Origin: Plicaturopsis crispa FD-325 SS-3
Lineage: Eukaryota > Basidiomycota > Agaricomycetes > Amylocorticiales > Amylocorticiaceae
NCBI GenBank assembly: GCA_000827205.1
Contig: KN832566.1
Span: forward strand, 638,543 to 702,542
DNA length: 64,000 nucleotides
Direction: 5' to 3'
Below the pieces are notes generated by a model. The model was not told the DNA's origin and searched no databases. It was given only the letters and a program-made list of their open reading frames with translations. The position numbers were made by a program, and so were the translations under genes. Positions 47,434-58,817 of the stretch are shown here, piece by piece. Position 1 is the stretch's first letter. Every line of letters starts with the position of its first letter.

Positions 47434-49836
47434 ATGTTCAAGCAGGAGAAAATGGCGAAGGAATCCGCGCCCGTACCCTCGTTCCACGACAACTACACGC
47501 CGCTTGAGGTCATTGGTAGTGGCTCCTTTGGCCTTATTCGAAAGGTCCAGCGCAAGTCCGATGGCCTGGTGAGTGTTTCTGCTAAGGGAACGAGTCTCCC
47601 GTTTGACTGATGCTATACCTCCAGACCCTAGCGCGTAAAGAACTTCATTTCGAGCGCATGAGCGAGAGGGACCGTAAACAGCTCGTAGCCGAAGTGTACG
47701 AGGCCTCTGCTCTCAGCTAGTCGGAACACATCAAGCTAACGGCCAACGCAGAAACATTCTCAAAGATCTCCACCACGAACATATAGTGCAATATCACGAC
47801 CGTCACGTTGACCAGGGGACGCTGCATATTCTCATGGAATTCTGCGGCGGGGGCGATCTCGCTTCGCTCATCAGGCAGGCGGCGAAACATGGGCGTCCTA
47901 TACCTGAAGACACCGTCTGGAACTATTTCATGCAGATACTCCTCGCGTTGCACTACTGCCACCACCCTGGCGAGCCAAACGCGAGGGCGACGAAGGGTGC
48001 ACAGGGGGGAAAGAAACGGCACCAAATCCTGCATAGAGACATAAAGCCCGATAACAGTGCGTCACTCTCTTTCTAGTGGTGCGGCGATATTCACTCTTTA
48101 GTGCAGTCCTTCTCGACGGCAAAAACACAATAAAACTAGGCGATTTCGGGCTGTCGAAAGCGCTTGTACAGGCCACCTTCGCGGACACTTACGTTGGCGT
48201 ACGTGCACTATCTCGTTCCAAATCGTAAACACTCCAATTTACCCTCAACATAGACACCATATTACATGTCACCTGAACTGATCGAGTCCAAATGCTACGA
48301 CTCGAAGTCCGATATTTGGGCATTGGGATGTCTCGTATACGAGTTATGTGCACTAAACCCTCCTTTCGCGGAGGCGCAAACTCAGGCCGAACTCAACATC
48401 TTCATTCGGTGAGTAGCCGTTTATCTCGTTATCACAGTTCCGCGTCTCATTACTTCGTGATATAGAAATGGGCGCGTACCGCCGCTGCCTAAAGGCTACA
48501 GTCCTGCCTTATGGAATGTAATTAAATCAATGCTAAATGTGAACGTGAGTCGTCTTCGCACACACTGAGATTCTCGAAAGACTCATAACATTTGCATAGC
48601 CGACTCTACGTCCATCCGCGTCGGAGCTTTTGCATCATGACCGCATCGAGGTGATATTCAAAGTGTCCGAGACAGAGCGAATGTATACGTCCTTTCTCAG
48701 ACCAAAATGTTTCATTCTTTCTAATGCCCTCACGTAGGCTCTCCGCTGTGAAGTCGCACAAAGCAACGCTCCTCGCCCGCGAAGACGAGCTACGCGTCCG
48801 CGAGGCCCGTCTCGCCGAAGTGCTCGCCTCCAAGGACGCCGCCCTGCGCGACCTGCGCGCACGCCAGAAGGCCTCGGAAGACGAGAACGCCGAGCTTAGG
48901 AACGTCATCGCGCAGCAGTCCGCGCGCATCGAGGAGCAGTCGAAGCTCCTGCAGGACCAGTCCGAGCACCAGCTGAAGCTGCAGCGCGAGCACGAGGCGT
49001 CGCTCGCCGCGCTCATCACACACGCCAACTCCGCCTGGGCCGCGCGCGAGGCGGAGATCCAGGAGGCGTGGGCCGCGCGGGAATCCGAGATCCGCGACGA
49101 GATGGTCGCGTTGTTCGACGCGCGGGCACAGCTTTCGGCGGAGACACAGCGGTTGACCAAAGAGTTTGGCGGGACGGATATCGACACTGTGGCGCCCGGG
49201 GACGTTAAGGAGGGACTACAATCCCTGACGCGCATCGTCGAGGCACTTGACACGCCTGTCCGTATCTCGTCGTCCGATAGAAAACCCAAGGCGAAGGCCT
49301 TGCCTAGACACCTACGGCCATCCACAGAGACGCCTCTCAGGTCCCAGCCGGGCTATGCACCGGCATCGGCGATGAAGGGCGTGGTGCTGACATCAACAGG
49401 CGAGCCTTTGACGACGCCGACTCCCTCAGAACTCGCGCAATTATTTGCTGGGACGCCGTCACCGAGTCTTCGAACAGATCGGTTCTCGTTCGATTCCCCG
49501 CGGGAGGACGACGATGAGGAAGCCCCTGCATCGCCATCTGAGCGGGGCCGGCCGAGGATACAAAGATGTGCAACCGTGGTGGCGACACAAGGGAATGGGT
49601 CGCGGCAACAGTCTGGTCACACACGACAACGCCTTATGTCGGACAGGCCAACGAATGCAGTCCTCCCTCCTTCCACCTCTGCACCCGATATTTTCTCTTC
49701 TATAACGAAGATAGACAAGGCTAAGGATGGCGTATTTGCAGAGCTGGGGCAGAGCGATCTGTGGGAGGAGGAAAATCAGCCGGTTGTGATTATGCCACGG
49801 AGACATAAGAGTACGCTCAGCTACGACCAGAGGTAG
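47434..49836 (+). CDS. NIMA-family mitotic serine/threonine kinase
   Basis: The protein starts [17 protein letters not shown]. The kinase domain has the glycine loop [12 protein letters not shown], the catalytic Lys in [10 protein letters not shown] and the NIMA-typical [18 protein letters not shown] Gly/Lys-rich insert precedes the catalytic loop (LHRDIKPDN). Then come DFGLSKAL, the activation segment [14 protein letters not shown], and [13 protein letters not shown]. Small exons, at least eight, make up the domain. A long coiled coil ([19 protein letters not shown] through [14 protein letters not shown]) follows the kinase domain, as in NIMA/Nek2, where it drives oligomerisation. The Ser/Pro-rich tail ends LSYDQR. 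NIMA kinases promote entry into mitosis and spindle pole separation. The gene looks intact. Confidence 0.93.
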
Positions 49837-49976
49837 AGGCGGCGAGGACATTTGTCAGTATTTATTTCTGTGGAACCTGGGACACTTTCAATTTGGGCTG
49901 TTGTCAAAATAGGATACATATTGTGCATAGAGTCCACGATAACGATATTCAAAATACAGCGTGGCGGAAAATGGAT

Positions 49977-50874
49977 CTAATCCTCGAATCGATGTACCTT
50001 TGTCAAAGAGTTAGACCTGGGAAAGCCAAGTAAAGGGGTGACACACCTCAGCGGAGAGCTTTGTCCACTCGGTCAGTGAGCGAAGATACTCGTCGCGGCC
50101 ATCGTCCACCGGAATGTCTGGATGCCACAGGACGAACGACGAGAACGTCCCAGCTAGCTCCAACGTTCGTGACGGACCGCCCGAATCTTGCTGAGCATCC
50201 GCAGACTCGTTTTCTGCCTCTTCGGCAACATCCACGTCCATATCTACCCCGCCTGCCCGCGTCGAGGTACGCGTTCTCCGCTTCGACTTCGGTTTTTCCA
50301 ACGGTTTCTTTTCGAGCCTCGAATTATTCCTCGAACCACCGCTCATGCCATCGCTATCTCCACGTAGCACCACACCCGCGTATCCCTCCGGTAGATCTAC
50401 GGTGACACCGTGCACCGTCCGTCCGCGGAAGGCCGCCACAAAACGCGCCGCGGCGCGTTTCACAAGCGTCGTCGATGATTTCGCGTCGACGCCTTTGGAG
50501 CGCAGTATTTCATCAGGGGAGGGTGTAATTGAAGGAGCTCCAGGAGAAATGACGCGTTCTGTTTCGGTTTTCATCTCGACGTCGCCTTCCGACGCGACGA
50601 CGGTGGACCCGGAAGTAGACGCGGTCATCTCGACCGTCGTGGCTTGACTGTCACCAGCATCCTCGCTAGGGGTGGCTAACTCTGTCGCGGGTGTAGGCTC
50701 CGGCGCGCTTTCTGGTGCAGGGCCGCCGGGCTGGCGTGCTGGGGCAGGTTTAGCGCGTAAGTATGTCGAAATGGGCGCGACGCCAGAATACGCGATGTGG
50801 AACGGCATCAGGTTAGGCGAGCAAGTCGGTAATGACTGCGAAGGAGACGCGATTTTGAGTGTCGGAGGAGCCAT
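49977..50874 (-). CDS. Ribonuclease H2 subunit C
   Basis: This non-catalytic subunit of RNase H2 helps excise ribonucleotides misincorporated in DNA. The N-terminus has the family block LPTCSPNLMPFHIAYSG and ISTYL. A disordered acidic insert of about 90 residues follows. Then come FVAAFRGRTVHGVTVDLPEG and YAGVVLRG, a second charged insert containing KPKSKRRTRTST, and the final block FSSFVLWHPDIPV, RDEYLRSLTEWTKL. The last codons lie in a tiny 3' exon (VHRFED) after an intron opening GTGTGT, which aligns with the I-H end of other RNASEH2C proteins. The length of about 287 residues exceeds the mammalian 164 because of the two inserts. It is convergent with the NIMA gene, 140 bp away. Confidence 0.85.
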
Positions 50875-51122
50875 ACTGGTACACTATCAGCGATGTGGTG
50901 GACGGAAGAAAGTAAGTAAGTACTTTCGACGCAGTCAAGACGCAGTGGTACTCAGATGTCGCCGCGGAATTTGAATTTCAACAGACGAGTCCATAGTGTA
51001 AGAACAGTAAGTGCGAATACAGCATACGGCGTACAGTGCAGTATAAGTTAGTTACATGGTAGAGTTACATGGGCAAGATTGGTAGTGCTTATCGAATCCA
51101 AGGAAATTTGTCAGTACAATCA

Positions 51123-52981
51123 TCATCGACTGGGAGTGGTGCCCTGGAGGCTTGGGGGATAGTGTACAGACGCTCTGATCTCCTCCCGGCGGTATGGCAT
51201 ATTGAAAAACATACCATCCAACAATCGATGGAATAATTCGGGACCGAGCGTGTCGAGGACTTTCTGGGGACCATCATGGAATCCAGTTGTTAGCTCCTCG
51301 AAATACTTGTTGAGCGTCAGTTGAGCAGGGAGCGCCTGCTCCCGTTGATCATCCGATCCGCATTCTGGTTTATGGGTGCGCCACGCCGCAGCTTGACAGG
51401 TTTTGCTGCAGTATGGGGCCTAGGAGAGGGAAGTTCAGCGTTATTACATATACGTGTATTGGAAGTGGCAAAAAGACCAGGTACACACGATGCTGCATCT
51501 TGCACATGTCTTCAGCTTTGCGATGTCGCGCCCCTCCAGCTTTGTGCACTGCGGTCCTTCGCACCTCCGGTATAAAGCCCCATGGAAGATGCCAATCTTG
51601 GCGGACCTCTCTATCTCTTCCTTGGGACGAGCGTCGGTGCCGAGTCCAATGTATGCATCTACCGCTGCGTTCCATGCTTCCTGTAGCAATGTGTACATGT
51701 GTCTGCTCAGTTCACGTTGTCGGCGACCTGACGGACTGTAGGTTATGAGTGAAGATCAGCGCACCACCAAAGGGCAACGGAGAAAGGGTCGCACCGCATG
51801 CGAAGTATTGCGCTTTGAGCGGCGAATGCGTATGCCGGCTCGAGAGTGCCTCGCGCACACAAATCGTTTGCAGCCCACTTGTATATGCCCAGCTCGGCAT
51901 CGTCCCTGGCAGCCATGCGCCTCTTTTGCTCGTCCACGGTAAGTACAACTTGCTCTCCGTATTCGGTAACGCCAACGGCGGCCTGCAGTCTGATAGCGCT
52001 ATAGGGATCATCCTCGGCATCCCACGATTTTGTAGCGTAGGCTACGGTCATACGCTGGTCTTTGTCGGACCATCTCTCCTCCATGTGGCTATCAACGCGA
52101 TCACAACAGTGTCGATACGTCTTCCCCGACCCGCAGAAACAGATGTAGCTAGGAGGGTAGGGTGTGGACTTGGCGCTGCCGTGGCAGTCCGCAAGCGTTC
52201 GGCCAGAGAAGCATGGGCATTGTCTAGCAGGACGCGTCCTGCGCTTCGAAAATGCCTTGACGAGCTCCGCAAACCGAGACTTCATGGCGGCCGAGGGGAA
52301 CACCGGTCCCTCCACGATGGGCGTCAAACAGTCTGGGATAGACTCAGGAAGCAGTGAGGGGTCGGCGCCGTGCCGCAGTAGAAGCGAAACGAGGTCCCAG
52401 TATGACCCGTGCCGCGCGAGAAGGCATGCGATGAGAAGCGGTGTCACCCCGTCGTCGTCGACATTGACGTCGGCATGCTGCTCAATGAGCATGCGCGCGA
52501 TGAAGAGATGTCGTTCCGTAAGGTTTGCAGTGCGTTGGATGATGAGACTTTGCGTGTCGAGGTCACGGTAGAGGTAGTGGTGATCTCGGAGGATGCAACG
52601 CAGTGCGATTAGCAGCGGTGTCGTACCCTCGCACTTTATGTCCCTTCGACAACCGAGCTTGATCAGCTCGCACGCCCAGATTGGATCTCCTTCACTTGCC
52701 GCACAGTGGAGCTCTGTGTATATGACCCTCCGAGACGGCGGGGCAGGTGAGCCATCGTCAACGTCCCCCGCGAGTTCCGAGATTGTGAGCATTTCTATTT
52801 CAGCTTCCACAAAACAGCGGTCCGCGAGTTTGCTACTGGGTGAGTAGAACAACTTCAAACGGACGTCATGGCCTTCTTGAGTGAACGAACGAGACTCGTA
52901 TCCTGCCATCATAGGATCTGCTCGCATTTTCTTCAAGAAAGCGGCTGGCAAAAGCGGTCTTGACAGCGATCCTGGGGGCAT
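51123..52981 (-). CDS. Ankyrin-like / SEC-C-like / MYND finger protein, family member 4 (subfamily II)
   Basis: The start MPPGSLSRPLLPAAFLKKM matches members 2 and 6. Ankyrin-like units include TELHCAASEGDPIWACELI, EGTTPLLIALRCIL, DGVTPLLIACLLARHG and LLLRHGADPS. The SEC-C-like pair is CPCFSGRTLADCH and CFCGSGKTYRHCC. The conserved phase-2 intron lies at about 51735-51795 (donor GTGCGA). EAWNAAVDAYIGLGTDARPKEEI and the MYND finger follow (CEGPQCTKLEG, CARCSI, intron, PYCSKTCQAAAW, HKPEC). The last exon continues GPELFHRLLDGMFFN and stops at 51123 after GTTPSR. The sequence between the intron and EAWN (GRRQRELSRH) differs from the SNRHRVLG-type segment of member 6. All zinc ligands are present. 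Confidence 0.88.
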
Positions 52982-53435
52982 GTTGATAGTATGTGGATCT
53001 ACAGGATATACAGCGCCGCTCGACCGGCTAGACGAGACAACATCGAATATGCGCCAACGCTGCAGACGATAGCACTGACAGGCTCACAGGTGTGTCTGGA
53101 CAGGTCTGGACAGCGCAAGTAGCGGAGAGGGCGCCGTTGAAGTTTGGAGTATCGTCGAGTGCAAAGTGGAGGTTGAGATCAAGGACGCGACGGTCTTCAA
53201 GCAAGTGGCGCGACCACGAAGTTAGTCTCCCTTAGCATCCGTCGAAACAATTCTTTCAACCTCACGGGCTCGGATATTCTTGTCTGACCACGAAGTACTC
53301 TTCACACCAAATACGGCTCATACACGACAGATCTATACATGCGCAAGTTTCCTAGGTTTTGTAACGCGAATCCAGATGAATTTATATTGTACAATCGACT
53401 TGAGTCTGTAATGGTCTAGGTGTATGGGCGATATA
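52982..53435. other. Spacer upstream of family member 4
   Basis: This 454 bp stretch lies between the start of member 4 and the left end of the TIR element. It should include the member 4 promoter. No other feature is supported. Confidence 0.35.
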
Positions 53436-54473
53436 CTGTAAAAAAATTATTCGCGGCACAAGTCAGAAAACGAGGTAATTTCTCACAAGTTCACGCGTCT
53501 TGGATTGCAACTTTTCACAAGTCCATTCCTCAGGTTGCCACATTCTAAATGCTCGAAAGCTCGCAAAAACTCACAAGTTGGTGGTAAGGACATTCTAACA
53601 CATGTAGCTGGTAGCAGTGCACTGACAAACGTATACAAGGGTTTAGGACGCTAGCTAGTAGTTACCGGTGGGCAGCAGCACGGCGGGCTACGGCGTGCCG
53701 CCGCCGCGCGCTACTATGCCTCCAAGGCCGAAGTTATAGGTGCCCTGAGCCGTGGATGACCGCGACGGCAAGCAACTACAAGCCGTTTGCATGCGGCGGG
53801 CTCAGCTGCTGCTTATGTCCTGAGGGTGTCCGTATGCGGGGCGCGCCGCGATCATCCGCGGATACTCATAAGCTGGCACTGTGCGCGCTGCGGCGCGCCG
53901 CCGCCGTGCGTGCGTGCCCTACCTGCCAGCGCCGACATCACGTATGGGCACCCCGTACCCTTGAATGACCGTCCCGAGCTGCTTTGAGATAGGTGGGCGG
54001 CAGCGGCGCATGGTGCTTGCGCTCCGCCGCCGCCCCAGCATCCGGCGCCGATGTTGTGGGCACCCTGTGTATGACCGTGGCGGCGAGCAGCTACAAGCCA
54101 CGGCCGTGCGGGATTAGCTGCTGCTCACGCCCTTGTCATGCCCGCGTGCGGGGTGCGACGGGATAGTCTGCGCACGCTCCATACCACTATACGGGCGGTG
54201 AAGGGGCCAGCTCTTTCGGCTGAGGGCCGGAGGGCGAGGTCGGGATGGCAGTACCCTCTTGGTGACCGTGCGGACTGCGACAACCTGTGTGCATCCCGTG
54301 GCAGTTGGGCACCTGTGTAAAATGCTCAATGTCTACTTGTGAAATAAACGAGACAGGATTTCGACTTGTTGTAATATAAATTCATGGTGGCTGAACCTGT
54401 CGCAAAAGCACTCATGAATCCCACTGCCAACTTGTGTAAATTGGCTAATTATTGGACAATAATTTTTTTACAG
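53436..54473. mobile_element. Non-autonomous TIR element, 1038 bp, TA-flanked
   Basis: The ends are perfect 16-bp inverted repeats: CTGTAAAAAAATTATT at the left, and its complement ending TTTTTTTACAG at the right. TA lies on both sides. Next to each end sit repeated CACAAGT motifs, facing inward at 53457, 53484, 53516 and 53573, and as ACTTGTG at 54335 and 54429. These resemble transposase-binding subterminal repeats. The centre (53650-54300) is strongly GC-rich. It carries several degenerate copies of a unit around GGCACCC, ATGACCG and GCAAGCAACTACAAGCC (53756, 53963, 54071, with a weaker one near 54262). No transposase reading frame is visible. It inserted between family members 4 and 5. 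Confidence 0.78.
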
Positions 54474-54536
54474 TATATGTGCCATATAGGTGTCCTGGAG
54501 GATTAAAAGGGAGAGGAACTCGGAGGAAAAAGTCCA

Positions 54537-55426
54537 TTAATACTTCAAAGCCGCCTTGAGCTTCAAGTTCTCCCTCTCGTTCTTGTCACCCATAAAGATC
54601 CCGTCCAGCAGCATATTGAATACGTCTGGACCGAGGTTGTCGAGAGCTTGTTGGGGATCAGACAGGATACAGTCCTGGGCTGTTTGTACACCGAGGTAGA
54701 GCACCATTTGAGCGGAGAGCGGCTGCGCTTGTTGATCAACCGAGCCGCATACTGGTTTATGGACCCGCCACGCCGCAGCCTGACAGGATTTACCGCAATA
54801 AGGAGTCTAGGAGATGGAAGTAGATAGTTATTGTATGACACGTGAATTATGGCGGTAACAAATGGTACGCACGATGCTGCACCTCGAGCATGTCTGCAGC
54901 TTGACGAGGTCGCGCCTCTCCAGCTTTGTGCACTCCGGTCCTTCACACTTGCGGTAGAGCGCCCCGTGATAGAGGCCAATCTTCGCAGCCCGCTCGATGT
55001 CCTCCTTCGGACGCGGGTCGGTGCCCAGTTTAATGTATTTGTCTACATCTGAGTTCCATGTCGCTTGTGTAAGGCCCAAGGTGTGCCGGCCCAACATGCC
55101 ATGTCGGTTGGACGGACTGCAAGTAGATGAGAATCAGTGGGACGACGGTGCCACCGTGGTGGACGATGCAGAAAAAACACATACACGGGGAGGTAGGTTG
55201 CCTTTTGAAGGGCGTACCCGAATGCCTCATCAAGAGCGTCGGGATACGAGTCGTCCGCCATTAGTCTCCCAATCCACTTGTACACGCGCAATCGAAGATC
55301 AGTCCGGGCCCAGGCCTCGACCGTAAGGGTGGCCATAGACTCCTCTTGCTTGTCCGATTTTGAGCCAGAGGGGATGTCTGCTTGGGAAGGATGTAGAAGT
55401 GGTTTCAATAGTGATCCCGGCGGCAT
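54537..55426 (-). CDS. Short MYND finger family member 5, lacking the ankyrin and SEC-C parts (subfamily II)
   Basis: The start MPPGSLLKPLL is the subfamily II N-terminus. After about 11 residues it jumps to SKSDKQEESMATLT and LRVYKWIGRLM, which in the full-length members lies after the second SEC-C-like motif. Everything between is missing, about 300 residues, with the frame kept. The rest is normal: ALDEAFGYALQKATYLP, the conserved phase-2 intron (donor GTATGT), PSNRHGMLGRHTLGL, KYIKLGTDPRPKEDI, then the MYND finger (CEGPECTKLERRDL, CSRCSI, intron, PYCGKSCQAAAW, HKPVC). The last exon runs to GPDVFNMLLDGIFMG and stops at 54537 after KLKAALKY. All MYND ligands remain, so a short functional protein is possible. 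A decaying copy is the alternative. Confidence 0.8.
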
Positions 55427-56238
55427 GTTGATCTGCGGGATAGGTATGCAACGCTTAATTAGCAAGACCGAACAGCATCAAATGACAGCAAGTTGCTCAC
55501 CTATTTGTCTAGGAGGCACTAGGAGTGATGAGGACACGGGCGGGATCGGGGATACAGCTGGATGTCGCCGGTAATGTGGAGCGCACGTTGAAGTTCGAAC
55601 ACGCTCAGATGAAGAGCGACGTGAATCCTATGGAATAGGCTTCCAGAAACAGAAATTTAAATCATGACCAGTGAAGGCCCTGGGGCGACCTGCAGCCCAG
55701 CCGAGTAGACCGCCCTTCTCCTGCTGCATAACGAAGTCGGGAGAGCCTCGCGTCCAAGGCCACGTCTGCCTTTTCGCCCTGCATGACGCGAAAAAGCAAA
55801 ACTTGCCGCGACAAGAGCAGAACAGAGCCGCGCGCTACTGCGCGCTTGCAGGAGCGATGTTGAAGAACGATCGAGTATTCAGCCATGCTAGGCCTAGTCG
55901 GGTGTGCACTGGCAGCCTGCCGAGCCGCAATCTCTTCAAGAGTGTAGCTAGTAGTAGTACTTTGACCGCTGGTCTCAAAATAGAGAATCTGATGCACAGC
56001 AAGTCTCATGGTTAGCTCGATTACAGAAGACACTTCACGGAGACTCTGCAATCATTGCTCACTTACTACCTAGACTTTGTCCGGACGAGGTACCTATGTC
56101 ACGATAGCGGTTAGCTGGTGGCCGGATGCCTACGAAGCAGTTAAAGGTCGACACTTTTGTCCTTGTGATCAGGCTTGCAGTCCATGTGGTGGTGGCAATG
56201 AAAAAGTTCAAGACAAGGTTCAAGTCCTCAGCGCACTA
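55427..56238. other. Intergenic region before the inverted-repeat element
   Basis: This 812 bp stretch should carry the promoter of family member 5. Open frames of about 115-130 codons occur on both strands at about 55660-56050, but none shows a recognisable domain. I do not call them genes. Confidence 0.35.
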
Positions 56239-57064
56239 GTCCTGAGGCTATCGCGCCCAGTGCATAGGCGGTCACCGTTATTACGTAATCCGCCTTTTAT
56301 ATCCTAGCCCCTATTCACGCTCAAACGCGTGCAGGACGCGCCTGACGCCGCACAATCGTCTCTCGAAAGTTGAAACCATATCTCCTGGCGATGTAGGCTG
56401 TCTAATTCATTCGGCCTACATATATATACTAGCTGCTTTGATTACTTCCCGACCGCAGATTGCAGTCGCGTTTTGTGATCACACCATAATTTGATCCTTT
56501 CTGCTGCGATGGCAAAGTTTAATGCACTAACGACGGTGGGCCTCTCTGTGCAACTGCACAGACTTCACGAGTCACTCGGGGCCCTCCCGAATCACCTGTA
56601 CGACGCTTGCGCTACGTCTCGCAAGCCGGTACTCTTTGACAGCGATGTCATCAAGGGTCAGCAGTATACCTACAAATGCCTGACAAACTTGAACTATTCA
56701 CCGTACTCAGGATCACACCCGGGATACCTCTGTAAATTCCTCTTCATACGGGTGATTTTTCTGACTCCAGGGGAGCCATAGCATTCTAGCTCGTGCTCGG
56801 TGCCCAACTTACCCACTTGCTATGCTTTGCACTACCGAAACCATCCGTTTTCGCCCGGAAATGTTGTGTAATTGGATCTTCCTATGATAATGCTCAAAAG
56901 CAAAGAGTTTTCATCCCTATCGCGTCTCCGATGGGGAGACAAGAGACAAAAAGACGCGATGCGAGAGGACGCGACGTGTTAGCGACGCGTCTGCGCGCGT
57001 CCCAAAAAGGAGCTTTACGTAATAACCGGGACCGCCTATACACTGGGCGCGATAGCCAACAGAC
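56239..57064. mobile_element. TA-flanked TIR element, 826 bp, full copy
   Basis: The left end begins GTCCTGAGGCTATCGCGCCC and the right end closes GCGATAGCCAACAGAC. Over about 50 bp the ends are imperfect inverted repeats sharing CTATCGCGCCCAGTG, ATAGGCGGTC and GTTATTACGTAA. TA lies immediately outside each end (56237-56238 and 57065-57066). A 96-codon open frame (56491-56781) has no recognisable domain and is probably incidental. The element is too short for a transposase, so it is non-autonomous. Confidence 0.75.
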
Positions 57065-57108
57065 TACAGAAGGAGGTACGACTGTTGGTGTCTGTCTAGG
57101 AGAGACTA

Positions 57109-58039
57109 NNNNNNNNNNNNNNNNNNNNNNNNNNNNNNNNNNNNNNNNNNNNNNNNNNNNNNNNNNNNNNNNNNNNNNNNNNNNNNNNNNNNNNNNNNNN
57201 NNNNNNNNNNNNNNNNNNNNNNNNNNNNNNNNNNNNNNNNNNNNNNNNNNNNNNNNNNNNNNNNNNNNNNNNNNNNNNNNNNNNNNNNNNNNNNNNNNNN
57301 NNNNNNNNNNNNNNNNNNNNNNNNNNNNNNNNNNNNNNNNNNNNNNNNNNNNNNNNNNNNNNNNNNNNNNNNNNNNNNNNNNNNNNNNNNNNNNNNNNNN
57401 NNNNNNNNNNNNNNNNNNNNNNNNNNNNNNNNNNNNNNNNNNNNNNNNNNNNNNNNNNNNNNNNNNNNNNNNNNNNNNNNNNNNNNNNNNNNNNNNNNNN
57501 NNNNNNNNNNNNNNNNNNNNNNNNNNNNNNNNNNNNNNNNNNNNNNNNNNNNNNNNNNNNNNNNNNNNNNNNNNNNNNNNNNNNNNNNNNNNNNNNNNNN
57601 NNNNNNNNNNNNNNNNNNNNNNNNNNNNNNNNNNNNNNNNNNNNNNNNNNNNNNNNNNNNNNNNNNNNNNNNNNNNNNNNNNNNNNNNNNNNNNNNNNNN
57701 NNNNNNNNNNNNNNNNNNNNNNNNNNNNNNNNNNNNNNNNNNNNNNNNNNNNNNNNNNNNNNNNNNNNNNNNNNNNNNNNNNNNNNNNNNNNNNNNNNNN
57801 NNNNNNNNNNNNNNNNNNNNNNNNNNNNNNNNNNNNNNNNNNNNNNNNNNNNNNNNNNNNNNNNNNNNNNNNNNNNNNNNNNNNNNNNNNNNNNNNNNNN
57901 NNNNNNNNNNNNNNNNNNNNNNNNNNNNNNNNNNNNNNNNNNNNNNNNNNNNNNNNNNNNNNNNNNNNNNNNNNNNNNNNNNNNNNNNNNNNNNNNNNNN
58001 NNNNNNNNNNNNNNNNNNNNNNNNNNNNNNNNNNNNNNN
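57109..58039. other. Assembly gap (run of N)
   Basis: There are 931 undetermined bases between two contigs. The right contig starts exactly inside an inverted copy of the element at 56239, which suggests the repeat itself broke the assembly. Confidence 0.99.
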
Positions 58040-58514
58040 TCCTGAGTACGGTGAATAGTTCAAGTTTGTCAGGCATTTGTAGGTATACTGCTGACCCTTG
58101 ATGACATCGCTGTCAAAGAGTACCGGCTTGCGAGACGTAGCGCAAGCGTCGTACAGGTGATTCGGGAGGGCCCCGAGTGACTCGTGAAGTCTGTGCAGTT
58201 GCACAGAGAGGCCCACCGTCGTTAGTGCATTAAACTTTGCCATCGCAGCAGAAAGGATCAAATTATGGTGTGATCACAAAACGCGACTGCAATCTGCGGT
58301 CGGGAAGTAATCAAAGCAGCTAGTATATATATGTAGGCCGAATGAATTAGACAGCCTACATCGCCAGGAGATATGGTTTCAACTTTCGAAGAGACGATTG
58401 TGCGGCGTCAGGCGCGTCCTGCACGCGTTTGAGCGTGAATAGGGGCTAGGATATAAAAGGCGGATTACGTAATAACGGTGACCGCCTATGCACTGGGCGC
58501 GATAGCCTCAGGAC
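58040..58514 (-). mobile_element. Inverted partial copy of the 826 bp TIR element
   Basis: This 475 bp arm is the reverse complement of 56239-56712. By eye the only difference is one extra T near 58399. It ends GCGATAGCCTCAGGAC, followed by TA at 58515. The other end is lost in the N gap. If complete it would extend to about 57689. It could be a second insertion in the opposite orientation, or an assembly duplicate of the first. Confidence 0.75.
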
Positions 58515-58817
58515 TAAATAATTTCTGATTCCGCGGCCATTCCGCGGGCCCAGAATCAAGGCGCTCAGTTTTGCTCAGTTTCTCTCAAGGCTCAGATCTT
58601 TTGACTCCCCAAGGCTCAGGTCACTGTCCGATACGCGCAATGTTGGAAGAGTACACGCCGGCGCGACGCGGGCACTCTGAGGTTCCCCAAGATTATTGGA
58701 TCAAATTTTGCCGTGACGGTAGAAACCGTACGTCGAATGATGACCCACTATCAAGCAATTCGTAGCGGCGAGGGTGGAAAGGCTGGATCTTTACCTCTTC
58801 CCTAGTTGACTCGACGC
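58515..58817. other. Short spacer
   Basis: This 303 bp stretch lies between the element arm and the stop of family member 6. It contains an inverted GCGG/CCGC-rich patch at about 58530-58550 and repeated CTCAG motifs (58563-58622), a minor direct repeat. No gene is present. Confidence 0.35.

Noticed and set aside
53376-54385. Inverted 13-mer ATGAATTTATATT at 53376 and 54373
   Set aside because: One copy is outside and one inside the TIR element, and the match stops after 13 AT-rich bases. Chance is a sufficient explanation.
56491-56781. 96-codon frame (MILSAAMAKFNAL...) present in both element arms
   Set aside because: It is duplicated only because the element is. No domain is visible, and the frame runs to the element interior without a clear partner exon.
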